From Mytilus galloprovincialis (lineage: Eukaryota; Mollusca; Bivalvia; Mytilida; Mytilidae), in NCBI RefSeq assembly GCF_965363235.1, contig NC_134846.1:74498724-74562723 (forward strand): a stretch of DNA of 64,000 nucleotides, given 5' to 3'. Positions 1 to 10,939 of this stretch are shown in pieces (position 1 is the stretch's first letter; every line of letters begins with the position of its first letter). The position numbers and the translations under genes were made by a program. The notes under the pieces were generated by a model. It worked only from the letters and a program-made list of their open reading frames with translations, was not told the origin of the DNA and searched no databases.

Positions 1-1319
1 ATAGACCCATTCAGTTTCTTAATTCTGATTTGTATTAACGACCTCACTGCCTTAATCCATTCGGATAGAGTGTCTACGTCTTCCTTTTCACGTTTAGCCC
101 ATTGCCTGGCATAATCCTCGACTGAGTCCATCAAAATTTTAAAGTTGTATTTCCAATTGACGGATTTAGGCTCACGATATTTCGGACCTTTCGATAACAC
201 ATTTCGTAGAGAAGTGTTATTAACAATGTTAAGGTCACCGGTAATAACGTGGCCAGCAGGATTATATGTGAATTGGGAACTAGCACAAGTGCAATCAGGA
301 GGTTTAGACTTGAAGTCGTCAATATCGAGATTCTGCAAAACGCGTTTGTAATTGAAAATTTTAGTTGCAATAGGTTTGGTATAGGTATAAGAAATTATTG
401 GTACAGACTGGTCTTTGAAATAAGGAGGTATTTTCGATTGAACTAATTTATGATGAAGGATATTGCCTAGGTTGACGCCATCGAGACCTTTGTTGGCAAA
501 GGAAAGATTTAGAAAAGATCTTTTCTCTTTTTCATCTTTTCCAATGCGAACTGGCTTGAAAAGCCTGTGACTTGCAATATCCGAAATTATAGCTTGAAGT
601 TTGTATTGGTTTGGATGAGGGTTTGTAACAGTGGATTCCAAACACAAATTGAACAGAGGATGAAGTTTTGAAAGGGGTAATGAATAAAGTTTCGTGCGAA
701 TGTGATGAATACCTAACGGCTTTTGTATGAATGACAGCAAGTCATTAATAGAGACATCATGCAGAGAAGGTGATGTATAATGACGATGACCATGACTGCG
801 TCTACGTCGAGGAGTCGAGTTGAAAATATTCATCACATTCACCGAGTTACACGAAGGACTAGATAGAATACCTATACCATCAATTTTGTCATTGCAGCCA
901 TACGGTGTTGCAGTTCCCAATTGTCTAATCCAGTAGTCTTCTTTTTGTTTACGGAGAGTCGTTGAAAGATTAGGATTGTTAGAGCTATGGTATATCTTTT
1001 CGATAATGCGAACTGTCATAGAAACGATGGAATGATCGGGCTGATTGAAATGCTGGTATAGAATGTCGTTAGCATTGAGGTTAATGTCTGATCTATGACC
1101 GCACATACGTTTGTTTAGCCTTCCTTTCGTTTCACCGACGTATACCAATCCGCAAAGGTTGCACTCTAATCCGTAGACGACATTTATCGATTTACAATTC
1201 AGATCATCGTAACTTCTGGTAAAATATGACTTCTTGGTCAAATTGCTAGTGAATTCAGCATCTGTAATTAAAATAGCACAACTTTTGCAGCCTTTGTTCT
1301 CACATGCATCGAGCCACGT
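1..1319 (-). CDS. Penelope-like retroelement ORF, GIY-YIG part (runs off left edge)
   Basis: Read on the minus strand, one frame stays open from about 1410 to the left edge with no stop; protein-like sequence starts near 1319. Near the start a GIY-YIG nuclease core is visible at about 1181-1139: VVY, about ten residues containing CNLC, then YVGET, followed by an Arg/His stretch (KRMCGH). Further on are KEDYWIRQLGT and YGCNDKID, the usual Glu- and Asn-containing end of this fold. About 280 residues follow, including CTCASSQFTYNPAGHVITGD and WAKREKEDVDTLSEW, with no RT motif before the edge. From memory, the same protein type in molluscs and cnidarians continues into a reverse transcriptase. 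That would make this a Penelope-like element with its endonuclease N-terminal. No ATG precedes the nuclease, so the 5' end is truncated or spliced. The frame looks young; the family placement is inference. Confidence 0.7.
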
Positions 1320-2024
1320 CAAAAAGAGACAAAATAGAAAAAATACAAATAAAGGGAAAATGCAAAAGTAATGAATACAATGCACATCATCAGCAATTAG
1401 AATCTATAAATTAAGTTCATCTTGTATCATTTTGTGAAGTTGCCACAAAATAGTTATTTATTATGCATAGGTACCTTCCAATGATATTTTTTTTTAGAAA
1501 AAGGACAAGCCGTTCTTTGACAAAACCCAGGATAATTTTTTAAGCATACTAACAGGTGTAAACTTTTGAATATCGTAAGAAATGAGAAATGTATACCTTC
1601 CAAGCTGGCGAGGAAGAAGGAAGCTGTATTTATAATTTCTTTAATCACTAATTTTAGAGGATATATTTATGGGACACAATCAGGACAGTTTTGATTTGTT
1701 TATTTGTTAATGGAGAGAATGTAATTAATATATATGTATGTGAAATTAAACAATATAGCGTCTTTGATCTTGTTTTGTTATACATATTTCACGAAACTCC
1801 GACTCGTATAAAACTATTAAAAGTTCGACTAGGAGAGGCGCATGGTTGGTTACAACAGATATGGCGACAACCTGATGGAAATGGATACCTCAAAATTCAA
1901 ACAATATGTTGTCAATGAAAAAACTCCCGCATATTGATCAATTGCTTTTTGGTGTGGCATGTTTTATACTCGGGTTGATTTTAAACAAAATATTGCGAAC
2001 TATATCCAAAATCAATAAATGGTA

Positions 2025-2262
2025 TGGTAGCAAAAAGTAAAATAACAAAAAATACCGTACTCCGAGAAAAAATCTTAACAGAAAGTCCGAATGCAAATGG
2101 CAATATTAAAAGCTAAAACGCATTGAACGAATGGATAACAATTGTCTTATCCCTTTCTAGGTACAGACATTTTCTTATGTAGAAATGGTGGATAAACCCG
2201 TCTTTAATAGCTAGCTAAACTTCTCACTTACAAGTATGACAGTCGCATAGAGTTCCATAAGA
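2025..2262 (-). repeat. Dispersed repeat, reverse copy (family also at 7250 and 48660)
   Basis: This stretch is the reverse complement of sequence at about 7260-7520 and 48690-48910. Shared blocks include the TAGCTAGCTA segment, the 'caccatttctac' segment and a 'gacagtcgcat' end. It has no open frame. From 1320 to 2024 I see only AT-rich non-coding DNA. The repeat is of unknown class and probably belongs to an old retroelement tail. Confidence 0.55.
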
Positions 2263-2419
2263 ATAAGAATAAGAATATTTATTATTCCAATCAAGGGTCC
2301 TTAATGGGTAGCATAGCATGTACACAAAAAACAAAACATCATGATTTGTAACAGAAAAAAACATTTTTATATACTAAAATGAAACATTAAAAAAGTTCAG
2401 ACAGATGTTAGATCTATTA

Positions 2420-2890
2420 TCTTCATTCTATAAAAATATACATAAGACTCATCAGTGACGCTCATATTAAAATAGCCAAACAAGTATAAAATTGAAGACC
2501 ATTGAGGACCCAAAATTCCAAAATGTTGTGTCAAATACGGCTAAGGTAATATTTTCCTCCGATAAAAAAATCCTTAGTATTTCGAAAAACTCATACTTTT
2601 GCAAATAGTTTATTTATTGAAATGACCATATAATTGATATTCATGTCAACACCAGAGTGCTGACTACTAGGCTGGTGATACTCTGACTATGCGGTATTGT
2701 CTTTGCTCATTGTTGAAGGCAGTACGGTGACCTATAGTTGTTAATTTCTGTGTCATTTTTGTCTCTTGTGGAGAGTTGTCTCATTGGCAATCATACTACA
2801 TCTTCTTTATATATATATATATAATTGACATTCATGTCAACACCGAAGTACTGACTTCTAGGCTGGTGAAACCTTCGGGGACGTAATGTT
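2420..2890. repeat. Nested dispersed repeats upstream of the C1q gene
   Basis: Three pieces lie together. At 2430-2690 is a copy of the family seen at 59637-59905 (shared 'gactcatcagtgacgctca', 'gaggacccaaaattccaaaa' and 'accatataattgatatt'). At 2690-2808 is a reverse copy of the short repeat at 53631 and 55834 ('ttgtctcattggcaatcata'). At 2820-2890 is a second fragment of the first family ('tcatgtcaacaccgaagt'). None is coding. They end less than 100 bp before the C1q start codon, so the gene's proximal promoter is hemmed in by repeats. Confidence 0.55.
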
Positions 2891-2973
2891 TATCTTGTGA
2901 AGTAAATCTACATGTCAAGTGTTATCAATTTTCTTATCTTCTTCAAAAGTCTTCACAAGAACACACGGTCATA

Positions 2974-5900
2974 ATGGCATGTTTCAGATTTTGTGTCTTT
3001 TTAATTTTATATTCACTCGTTTGGTCGGAAAATCGTAGACTGCTTGTGAATGATGTTGATTACCGATTTCATCAACTTGAATTAAGAATGCAAGAAAAAG
3101 ATAGTCAAATACAATCCTTGACGGAAACAGTCAACAGACTTCAAAAGTCAGGTAATTATCTCGTTTTACGGGATGTAAACTTTTTTTTCTGTGATTATGG
3201 ATATTTTTAGATAACTTAATACTAATTTGTTTAAAAATTGACTGTCAGTTTAATGATAAGAATCCATACTGCCTAGGTTAGATTTTCTTTTTTAACATTA
3301 TTATCATTTACTTATAAGTTTGTAAAATGATTCAAAATATCAACTAGAATGAAATTCAAAACAGTGTGGCTGTGGCCATTGATTGACACATTAAATTCAT
3401 CCATTGACTGGGACAATTTACGTGAACGTTTGTCTGTAACGACCACTGTTCACGACGTACCTACGATAGACATTTAAACTGTGGGGTCACCAAAGGTTTC
3501 TTAACACCTTTAATTATAAAGTAATTCGAAAAATTAATCAGGAATAACCTTTATGTTTTGATTTATATAATTGATATAAATCAAAACATCGTGTTATTTC
3601 TGATTAATTTTTCGAATTACTTTATTAAGGTGTTGAGAACCTTTGGTGACTCCATAGTTCAAGTGTCTTTAAAAAATACATAGTGAGCAGTGGTCGTTAC
3701 TTACAAACGTTCACCTAAATTGTCCCAGTCAATGGATGAATTTAATGTGTCAATCAATGGCCACAGCCACACTGTTTTGAATTTCATTCTATATGTACTT
3801 GTCTCGATTTTGCTGATGTACTATGGACTTGCTTACTATGATTATTGATATATACAGTTTGTGGCAATAAATACATTGCAAAAATAATAATGATAAGAAT
3901 AATATTGTGTTTAGCATATAGTATACAAAATTATAGACTTGAACGTCAATTGTTAATATTAAACATCAATCTTCTTCAACACATGACATGGGTAAAATCT
4001 CTTTGTTCTTACTGTGCTATAATCTGGATAATGCACAGCAAAGGTGTGCATTAACTTTCTCAGATATACTGCACAGTTCAAATATATTTTTACCTTTAGG
4101 GGCGATTCCTTGATTTTGCAAGGGGCGTTATGCTATCAAATTAAAAAAATTATCACCGAGTGTAGCGAGACTAAATTTGAACTTAGTACAAACATCGTAG
4201 TTTCAAAATAGGAAAAAAGAAAGGTTTCTTATTCCTTTTTTTTCATCTCAGCTTAAAATGTTTTACTATATTTTGCGTACAACATAAATCTTAAATCAGT
4301 GTTTCAAAGTCAGAAAGACAGTTAAAACAATTTTTTTGTAATTTCCGCCAAAAAAGAAATGTATCTAAGAATATCCGAATAAAAGAAATCTTATTTGAAT
4401 TAGTTTTAGACTTAATGTAATTTATAACGACTTTTTGAATATCTATTCCCCATATTTTTGGATCGAATTTAAAGGGGGTCATATTTAATTTTGTTTTAAA
4501 ACAGGGAGATTAGCTGGATTTTCTGTTTATTCAACATTTAAAATCTAGGTAGTATAACATCTTCCTCGGTTTATCTTTCTCTATTAAAGCATATCATTGA
4601 TAAAAAGGAATTCAAAAGCAATTAATCCAAACTCAAAAACCCTTTCAGTTATGATTTTTTTTTTCATACAACGATTTGAAAGTACTCAATTTGTCAAAGT
4701 CTTAATCGTCACTTATTAAATAAAAATTGGGAATAGATTTAACAGAAACATTAAAAAAAGTCTATCATTAAATCGCAATTTTATAATAAGTCTAAACCCA
4801 AACAAAAGTTTCAATTTAAAACTTACCAATGAAGTCGTATTTTCCCCTTTCTTTATCCTACAATAAACTTTCCTAGGTTCCGTGGCATGCGGAATATCGT
4901 CCACATCTAAAACGTTCACGTAAATTAATGACGTCATGTGTTAAAACAGTTATTGGCCAATCAAATCGGTCTATAGAATTTAATCTGCACGAGCTCAGGG
5001 TGACACCACTGGGTCGATGCCTCTGCTGGTGGACTATTAGTCCCCGAGGGTATCACCAGCCCAGTAGCCAGTACCGAATGGCATGAAAATACGGATTTTT
5101 TGTGTTATTAAAATTTGCTGTTACAAAATTATAGAAATTATTATAAGTTATGTATCTCCCTCATGCAAAGCTCTGATTCCTTTCACGGATTTGGCTATAC
5201 TTTTTGGACCTTCTGGATTATAGCTCTTCATCTTTTATATAAGCTTTGGATTTCAAATATTTTGGCCACGAGCATCACTGAAGAGACATGTATTGTCGAA
5301 ATGCGCACCTGGTGTAAGAAAATTGGTACCGTTAATTTTATTATTTAACCCGAACTCCTACGTCGTTCGGGTCAATAAGGGTCACCTGAGCTGTGCAGAC
5401 TAAATTCTATATACCGACTTGCTTGGTCAATAACTATAACTTAAATCCGATGCAAAGCATAGGAAAAGTGACATCCTCATTGTAAATTAATTCAATATGA
5501 ACCCCCGTAACAGCATGTTTATAGTTCAGTCCGTAATGTATCTAAAATACCTTTTTTTCAATTGGAACCTTGAACTGTCGTCCATCACATGATGGTCATA
5601 ACGATCGACTCACTTTACTATAATACCTACTGCGTCTTTGAATGATATTTGTTCTTTAAAAAAGTGACATAATTGTATGATGTACATATCCATATTTTGA
5701 ATGATTTCACATTACTGTAATAAGTATGGTACCATTTGACTCGTAACATTTAGTATTCTAAGCAGAAAAAGAATACAAAAAATGTATAACATTCTTAATG
5801 ATTTATTACTGTGCAGTTTATTTCCTTTCAGTAGACTCAACTAGTACACCTGTCGGGTTTTGCACAACATTAAGTTCCCACACAACCCTTGGACAGCTTC

Positions 5901-6229
5901 AAATTATAGACTTCGACAAAACCGTTACCGATACTTCTCACAGCTATAACAACAGCACAGGGGTGTTTACTATTCCAAGGACAGGTCTTTACCAATTTTC
6001 CCTTACCATGTTTACCCCTTCTGGAAATCTACATGCCCAGATAGTAAAAAATCAACAAATTTTAGGTAGCAATTATGGATCTGCTTCAGGAATATCAGCA
6101 ACAATTAATACAGTAGTTTGGTGCATCCAAGGCGATGTTGTATTTGTCCGTCACATGAAAGGACAGAGTCAACAGATAATTCACGGTAGCGGATACTCGA
6201 CATTTTCTGGATTTTTAATTGGTCAATAA
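2974..6229 (+). CDS. Secreted C1q-domain-containing protein (two exons)
   Basis: Exons are 2974-3151 and 5832-6229, joined by a 2.68-kb GT-AG intron in phase 1 (donor AG/gtaatt, acceptor ttcctttcag). The product is 191 residues. Residues 1-18 form a signal peptide (MACFRFCVFLILYSLVWS), so the protein should enter the secretory pathway. Residues about 28-58 are a heptad-like coiled coil (LELRMQEKDSQIQSLTETV), and the C-terminal ~130 residues are a C1q domain. Domain landmarks are the Phe-rich strand around TGVFTIPRTGLYQFSL and the terminal FSGFLIGQ. There is no collagen stretch, so this is the short globular C1q type that bivalves carry in large numbers, where members act as pattern-recognition or lectin-like proteins. 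The start has a good context (A at -3, G at +4). An AATAAA overlaps the stop codon. The ligand cannot be told from the sequence. Confidence 0.9.
3345..3791. repeat. 447-bp near-perfect palindrome (foldback element) in the C1q intron
   Basis: The left arm beginning TAGAATGAAATTCAAAACAG is repeated inverted at the right end (CTGTTTTGAATTTCATTCTA). The arms stay alignable over about 220 bases each and meet at a short centre near 3568, where 'gttttgattta' faces 'taaatcaaaac'. The ends are compatible with a TA target duplication, suggesting a mariner-type MITE, but no transposase is present. As part of an intron it would fold into a long double-stranded RNA in the C1q pre-mRNA. Confidence 0.9.
3792..5831. 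other. Remainder of C1q intron; repeat fragment at 5000-5090
   Basis: This is AT-rich intron with no exon I can support. At 5000-5090 is a reverse fragment of the family at 59850-59935, sharing 'actgggtcgat', 'ctgctggtgga' and 'ccgagggtatcaccagccca'. The short open frames here have no recognisable product. Confidence 0.5.
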
Positions 6230-6249
6230 AATATAATTGCTGTCTAATT

Positions 6250-6640
6250 CATATCAAAGAAAAAGTGGTATGACTGCCAATGAGAAAACCCTCGACTCAC
6301 AAGAGATCTAATGACACAAAAAGTAACAGTTGTATGTCACCGAACGGTCTTCAATAATATACTATACTATACCAAGTCAGGAACCTCTGGTCTTTGTTAG
6401 TTTTGTATTATTTTTGATTGTAGTTTCTTGTGAACAATTTGGAGTTTAGTATGGCGTTCATTATTACTGAACTAGTATATATAGTTGTTTAGAGGCCAGC
6501 TGAAGAACACCTCCGGGTGCTGGAATATCTCGCTGCATTGAAGACCTGTTGGTGACCTTCTGCTGTTGTCTGTTCTATGGTCGGGTTGTTGTTTCTTTGA
6601 CACATTCACCATTCCATTCTCAATTATATACGGCATAGTC
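6250..6640. repeat. Two dispersed repeats just 3' of the C1q gene
   Basis: At 6264-6358 is a diverged copy of the short repeat best preserved at 53631-53745 (gccaatgaga...cacaagaga...gtcaccg). At 6475-6640 is a reverse copy of a second family, fragments of which recur at 10475-10530, 29940-30030 and 41220-41340 (here 'ggtcgggttgttgtttcttt' and 'cattccattctcaatt'). Neither codes. They mark the 3' limit of the C1q transcript at or before about 6260. Confidence 0.55.
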
Positions 6641-8230
6641 AGCTTTAAACGCCCCGAAATCACACATGCAAAACAAATTGTAACACAGCAACAAACGACA
6701 ACCACTGAATTACAGGCTTCTGACATGGGACAGGCACATACATACAGAGTTCAACATGTTAGCGGGATCCAGAGACAGTGGTGCAACAGCGTAACTCAGG
6801 AACGAACTGTAAAAATCAATTGAAAAAGGTTTAACTCATCAGATGGATACAAATAGAAATACATATAACAAAAACGCAGAGTGGACGTGGATAAGTACTT
6901 AAACATCTCAACAACAAATAGACACTTAGTACAGATCTGAGAGTACTCGCAGTGCTTTAATTTGTATTTATTTATATTACTTTTACTGTTTAGTCTTTTT
7001 TGTGATATCCATTTAACGCGACTCTATACGTATGCATTCCGTCAAACTTTGAACGATAAATTTTTTTTATATCTTTGTGACGAAAAGTTAATGGTAATCT
7101 AACCATGTGCCTATCAGGGTAAGTATTCGGTCCTATACTTAAAATATTTCAATCCTTTGAGTGGATTTTGCATCAGATTTTGTGCTTCTTTGTTACATTT
7201 GTGTGTTTTATAGTGATTAAGATAATAATACAATGTTGACTCCTTTTCTAACCTTTTTACCTATTTAGTCTGTTTGTTTTGTTCACGCATCGTTGTCAAT
7301 ATAATGGAATTTAATGCGACTGTCATACAAGTGAGAGGTTTAGCTAGCTATAAAACCAGGTTCAATCCACCATTTTCTACATAAAAAAATGCCTTTACCA
7401 AGTTAGGAATATGACAATTGTTATCCATTCGTTTGATGTGTTTAAGCGTGTGACTTTGCCATTTGATTAGGGACTTTTCCGTTTTTCCTCGGAGTTTAGT
7501 ATTTTTGTGATTTTACTTTTTACTAACAGCTAGATCAAAGCCAATTATAACTAATAATAAAAGCATGCATCAAACACTAAATTATCAGTCAGTACACACC
7601 CAACATCCAATGGTAAAGACGTGATCATCAGTCAGAGAAAAAACATAACCGTGTGCAATGCCAAGATACAGGAATCGACAGACTGTTGATCCATGAAAGT
7701 GTACATGTATATGACAATGATATTTAGTTTACGTTTAATTTACTGACAACAAAATCAATATAAATATCATTAAAAACAATATCTAAAATTCGTATGACAG
7801 TGTTAAATTAGAATAAGTTTATGTAAAGGACCGACAAGTTTGCCAGGATTCTAAATTTTCAGGCACAGTAAACTGAATCTCCGTAAAAATGTGTTTGAAA
7901 TAAGTTTTTACAGGTACAAACAAACTTCAAAACAAAATCTTTATGTCTATGGAAGAAATTTGTGTTAACGAAATCCCTGGCTTGATTATTTACCAGTAGC
8001 ACATAGAAAACGTTAACGTTAAAATCTAAAACCTCACAACAGACACGACAATAGCGAACGCGAACGAGTTGCGAAAAATATAAAACCGTAATATGGTAAC
8101 AAAGGAACACCACCGTCAGAAAAAGGAAAATTAACAATAGGGAACGACAAATCGTCCATTTTGTCGTAAATTTGAGTGTGGAGTTTCCCAACTGAAATAT
8201 CTAAATCTAGGACAGGAAGGACAGTTATTA
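6640..8230. repeat. Composite relic sharing blocks with 53820-54660
   Basis: Blocks at 6660-6960 and 7525-8230 match, in the same order and orientation, blocks at 53850-54140 and 54140-54560. Shared phrases include 'acacagcaacaaacgacaac', 'ggataca-aatagaaatacat' and 'acatccaatgg'. A separate repeat (7250-7525, also at 48660-48910) is inserted between the two blocks here but not in the second copy. The final part carries a reverse-transcriptase relic on the minus strand, listed separately. Confidence 0.6.
7859..8225 (-). pseudogene. Decayed Penelope-type RT C-terminal fragment
   Basis: Minus-strand translation keeps recognisable pieces of the RT C-terminus: FSQLVRVRYCRVCCEVLDFN, then FFHRHKDFVLKF and HFYGDSVY. 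The fragment at 54382-54650 has the equivalent order (NFPFLDGDVP, then ISQHLRYARVCCNVLDFN). From memory this block follows the YIDD motif in a mollusc and cnidarian RT family that I associate with Penelope-like elements. Frame breaks and missing upstream motifs mean it cannot be functional. Confidence 0.55.
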
Positions 8231-9009
8231 GTGTTTACATTTAATTGATTGAAAGTTAGTTCCTTTGGGTAAATTTCGGCAATATATTTAGAAAATTCTT
8301 AATTAATGAAAAAATAGCATCCAGATAACATTAAGTGTTGTTGAATTTATCAATTAAATGCAATTAAGACGGGTCTTTACTGAGATTGGTCATAAACTGT
8401 GATTAATAACAGTACAAAAATAAGTTTTCTATTAAAGGGACACGATTAGTACCCAAAGGAATACCTACAATCTGTCGATAAACTATTTTGCCTAAACGTA
8501 CATAAATATAATCAAGGAAAAAATTAACAGCTCCAAGTATATCTAGCATATTTACCTTTCTCATTAGAGAAGGATTTTAATGAGTTGCATCAAATAAATT
8601 TGCATTCAGATTTACCAAACGAACATTTAATTAAATAGAAAAAGTTGAAAAGTCAAAACTGTCAACAGAAGTAAAAGGACCAGCAAAAGCACGTAATTTA
8701 TCTTAAACATCCAAAATTAGTTAATACCACTCTTTTCATATATGTCAGTACAAAAGTTTATAATAAGTTCTTTAATAGTAGATTATATCATTTGTTAACA
8801 CACATTTATCGTGACTTACAACCACGAGTACTTCTAAAGTTTATAAAATGATGAATGTCAAACTAACTGGAAATATGAAACGGGCAGAAAAAAATCATGA
8901 TAAATTATTTCACAACTCTAAAATCTTCATGAAAATCAATATGTAGACACGTACCTTAACATTGTGTGTCCTGTCACTATTAGTCATATGCTTCACTATT
9001 TGTACAAGA
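8231..9009. other. No gene seen
   Basis: AT-rich sequence with scattered stops in all frames. I recognise no exon, RNA gene or bounded repeat here. Confidence 0.4.
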
Positions 9010-9900
9010 GAAAATGACCGCTCAAATACACAGATTTCAATTGTAATATGAGTGAAACCCCTATACATAGGATGTGTCTGTAGACAATCAAACAATGAAG
9101 CTATATCACTACTACTTGCAAGACTCACCAACAACCAAAACCTGCCCAATATAGTGATAACAGGATATTTAAACATCCATGATACTCAGTGGAAAGATGC
9201 ATATTCAATCAGACGGCAACAACAGTACAGCCTAGTGATAATGAGATCATTCATTATATCACAAACGAACATAATCTTTAACAACAAAATAGTACATAAA
9301 TTAGAGGACTCAACATACATTTAAGAAATAAAGGCAACAGTAGTATACCGCTGTTCAACACTCGTAAATCTATGGACAAAAAACAAAATCGGGGTAACAA
9401 ACTAAAACTGAGGGAAACGCATTAAATATAAGAGGAGACACGACACAACATTAAAATGTAATACACACAGCAACGGACTAAGCATTAGACAAAACCGGAT
9501 GACTCTTTTTACATCACTTATGGACGAACGCATACCACAGAAAACATGCACGAGTAGATGGAACAACCCCTGAATCACGAAAGATATGATGAGAGCTATG
9601 TGCCGGAAACAACTATTGTATAAAAGAACCATAAAAAAAACTACAACTACCTGTTTAACTTACTATAAATTAAAGATGAATCACCAAACAATTCTGGAGC
9701 ATTGCAGAGTCAACAAAGGGGATAGTAGTGGTGTATCAACACACAATGTAAATTTACAAATTATAGACAATACATCCTAAGCAGAAGCACTAAACAATAA
9801 AATTCATTCTGTTTTATCAAAGACATGGCTTCTATTCAAAACATGGGACCAAGTGCCATCGATAAGACTAAAGATATCAAAATCAAAATGAGTATAAAAC
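9010..9900 (+). pseudogene. CR1/jockey-like LINE relic, copy 1 (endonuclease and RT N-terminus)
   Basis: At 9052-9324 the translation keeps the end of an apurinic-type endonuclease: SNNEAISLLLARLTN, then NIVITGYLNIHDTQWKDA, where an intact protein would have a GDxN motif (here GYLN). At 9660-9900 the frame gives GVSTHNVNLQIIDNTS, then AEALNNKIHSVLSK, then a run resembling the linker before the RT palm. Between them (about 9322-9500) an unrelated dispersed repeat is inserted; a reverse copy of it lies at about 59290-59475. Stops and frameshifts are frequent, so it is dead. It ends before the RT catalytic motifs. Confidence 0.55.
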
Positions 9901-9974
9901 TGCATACCAAAAGATATTGACTTATCTTAAGTAGTTACCTTTACAATAACCTACACACAAACTTAATAAAATAT

Positions 9975-10740
9975 TAAAAAAATATATAAGTTTCAAAGTC
10001 AATGAACCATGATGAGGGGTTGGGCCATATAATCGAGGGAAATACGTCAACTAAAACAGGAAAACAACGGAACAGAACCACTGTAGTGCAATAAAAACAA
10101 ACGCCAACATACATAGAAAAGGAATCTTTGAACTATTCTTAAACTGATCTAATCACAAATTAAACATATCAACTATGCATAACAATCAAAATCAATAAAT
10201 AATGTCTGAAAGCAACCAAATAGTTTCTATGGGAATTAGAGGTCCCAATGCTAATGTATCTACATTTGAAATATCATTGACCTACCACCAGTGGTTCTTC
10301 TTAATTTAACTAATGCATGTCAGATGAGCTAAAGCGTCTTAGTCAATAGAACAGGACACATGGAGGGGTTGAATAACGTTCATGAAAATGAGAAGTGCTA
10401 ATACTAATGCATCTTTATATCATTGATATACTACAAGTGGTTCCTCTTAAAGTGACATAATAACAAAATGCACTTTGGTCGGGTTGTTGTATCTTCTACA
10501 TATTCCCCATTTCCATTCTCAATTGTATATAGAACATGTAAAGTTAACGAAAGTTTCAGTCAGTAGATCATGACTGATTGGGCAAGGCCAAATAATCTCC
10601 ATGGAAACGAGATATGCCAATGCGTATACAACTACATACCAAATATCATTGCCCCCTTACAAGTTGTGCTCCATAAATGGACCTAATCACAAACTAACAC
10701 ATTGTTGACCATGCTGCTGAAGCCACCAATGACAAAACAG
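9975..10740. repeat. Diverged satellite-like repeats
   Basis: Several loosely similar units follow one another: 'aaagtcaatgaaccatga', 'tctatgggaattagaggtcc', 'taccaccagtggttcttctt', 'ctacaagtggttcctctt' and 'tctccatggaaacgagatat'. The same phrases occur at 25190-25400 inside a CHTF18 intron. Spacing is irregular at roughly 110-220 bp. It is non-coding and probably an eroded version of the array-bearing repeats described below. Confidence 0.45.
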
Positions 10741-10939
10741 CAAATACAAGTCTCGCTTTTTTACTGTTTAAATACGTCAGACGCTTGAAAATATTTAAAA
10801 CACAGTATTGACTATAAAACTGTAAAATGTCAATTTTATGAAGTCTGACTGAGATATTATTTGGGAACAACTAACATGTTAAATTAAAGTAAACATCCTG
10901 CCGAGGTAAAATTGAGATATCTGCCAAAACCAGTTTTGT

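Noticed and set aside
1320..1410. Upstream extension of the GIY-YIG frame
   Set aside because: The frame is open but gives a Phe/Leu/Cys run without a start codon, unlike the rest; probably non-coding.
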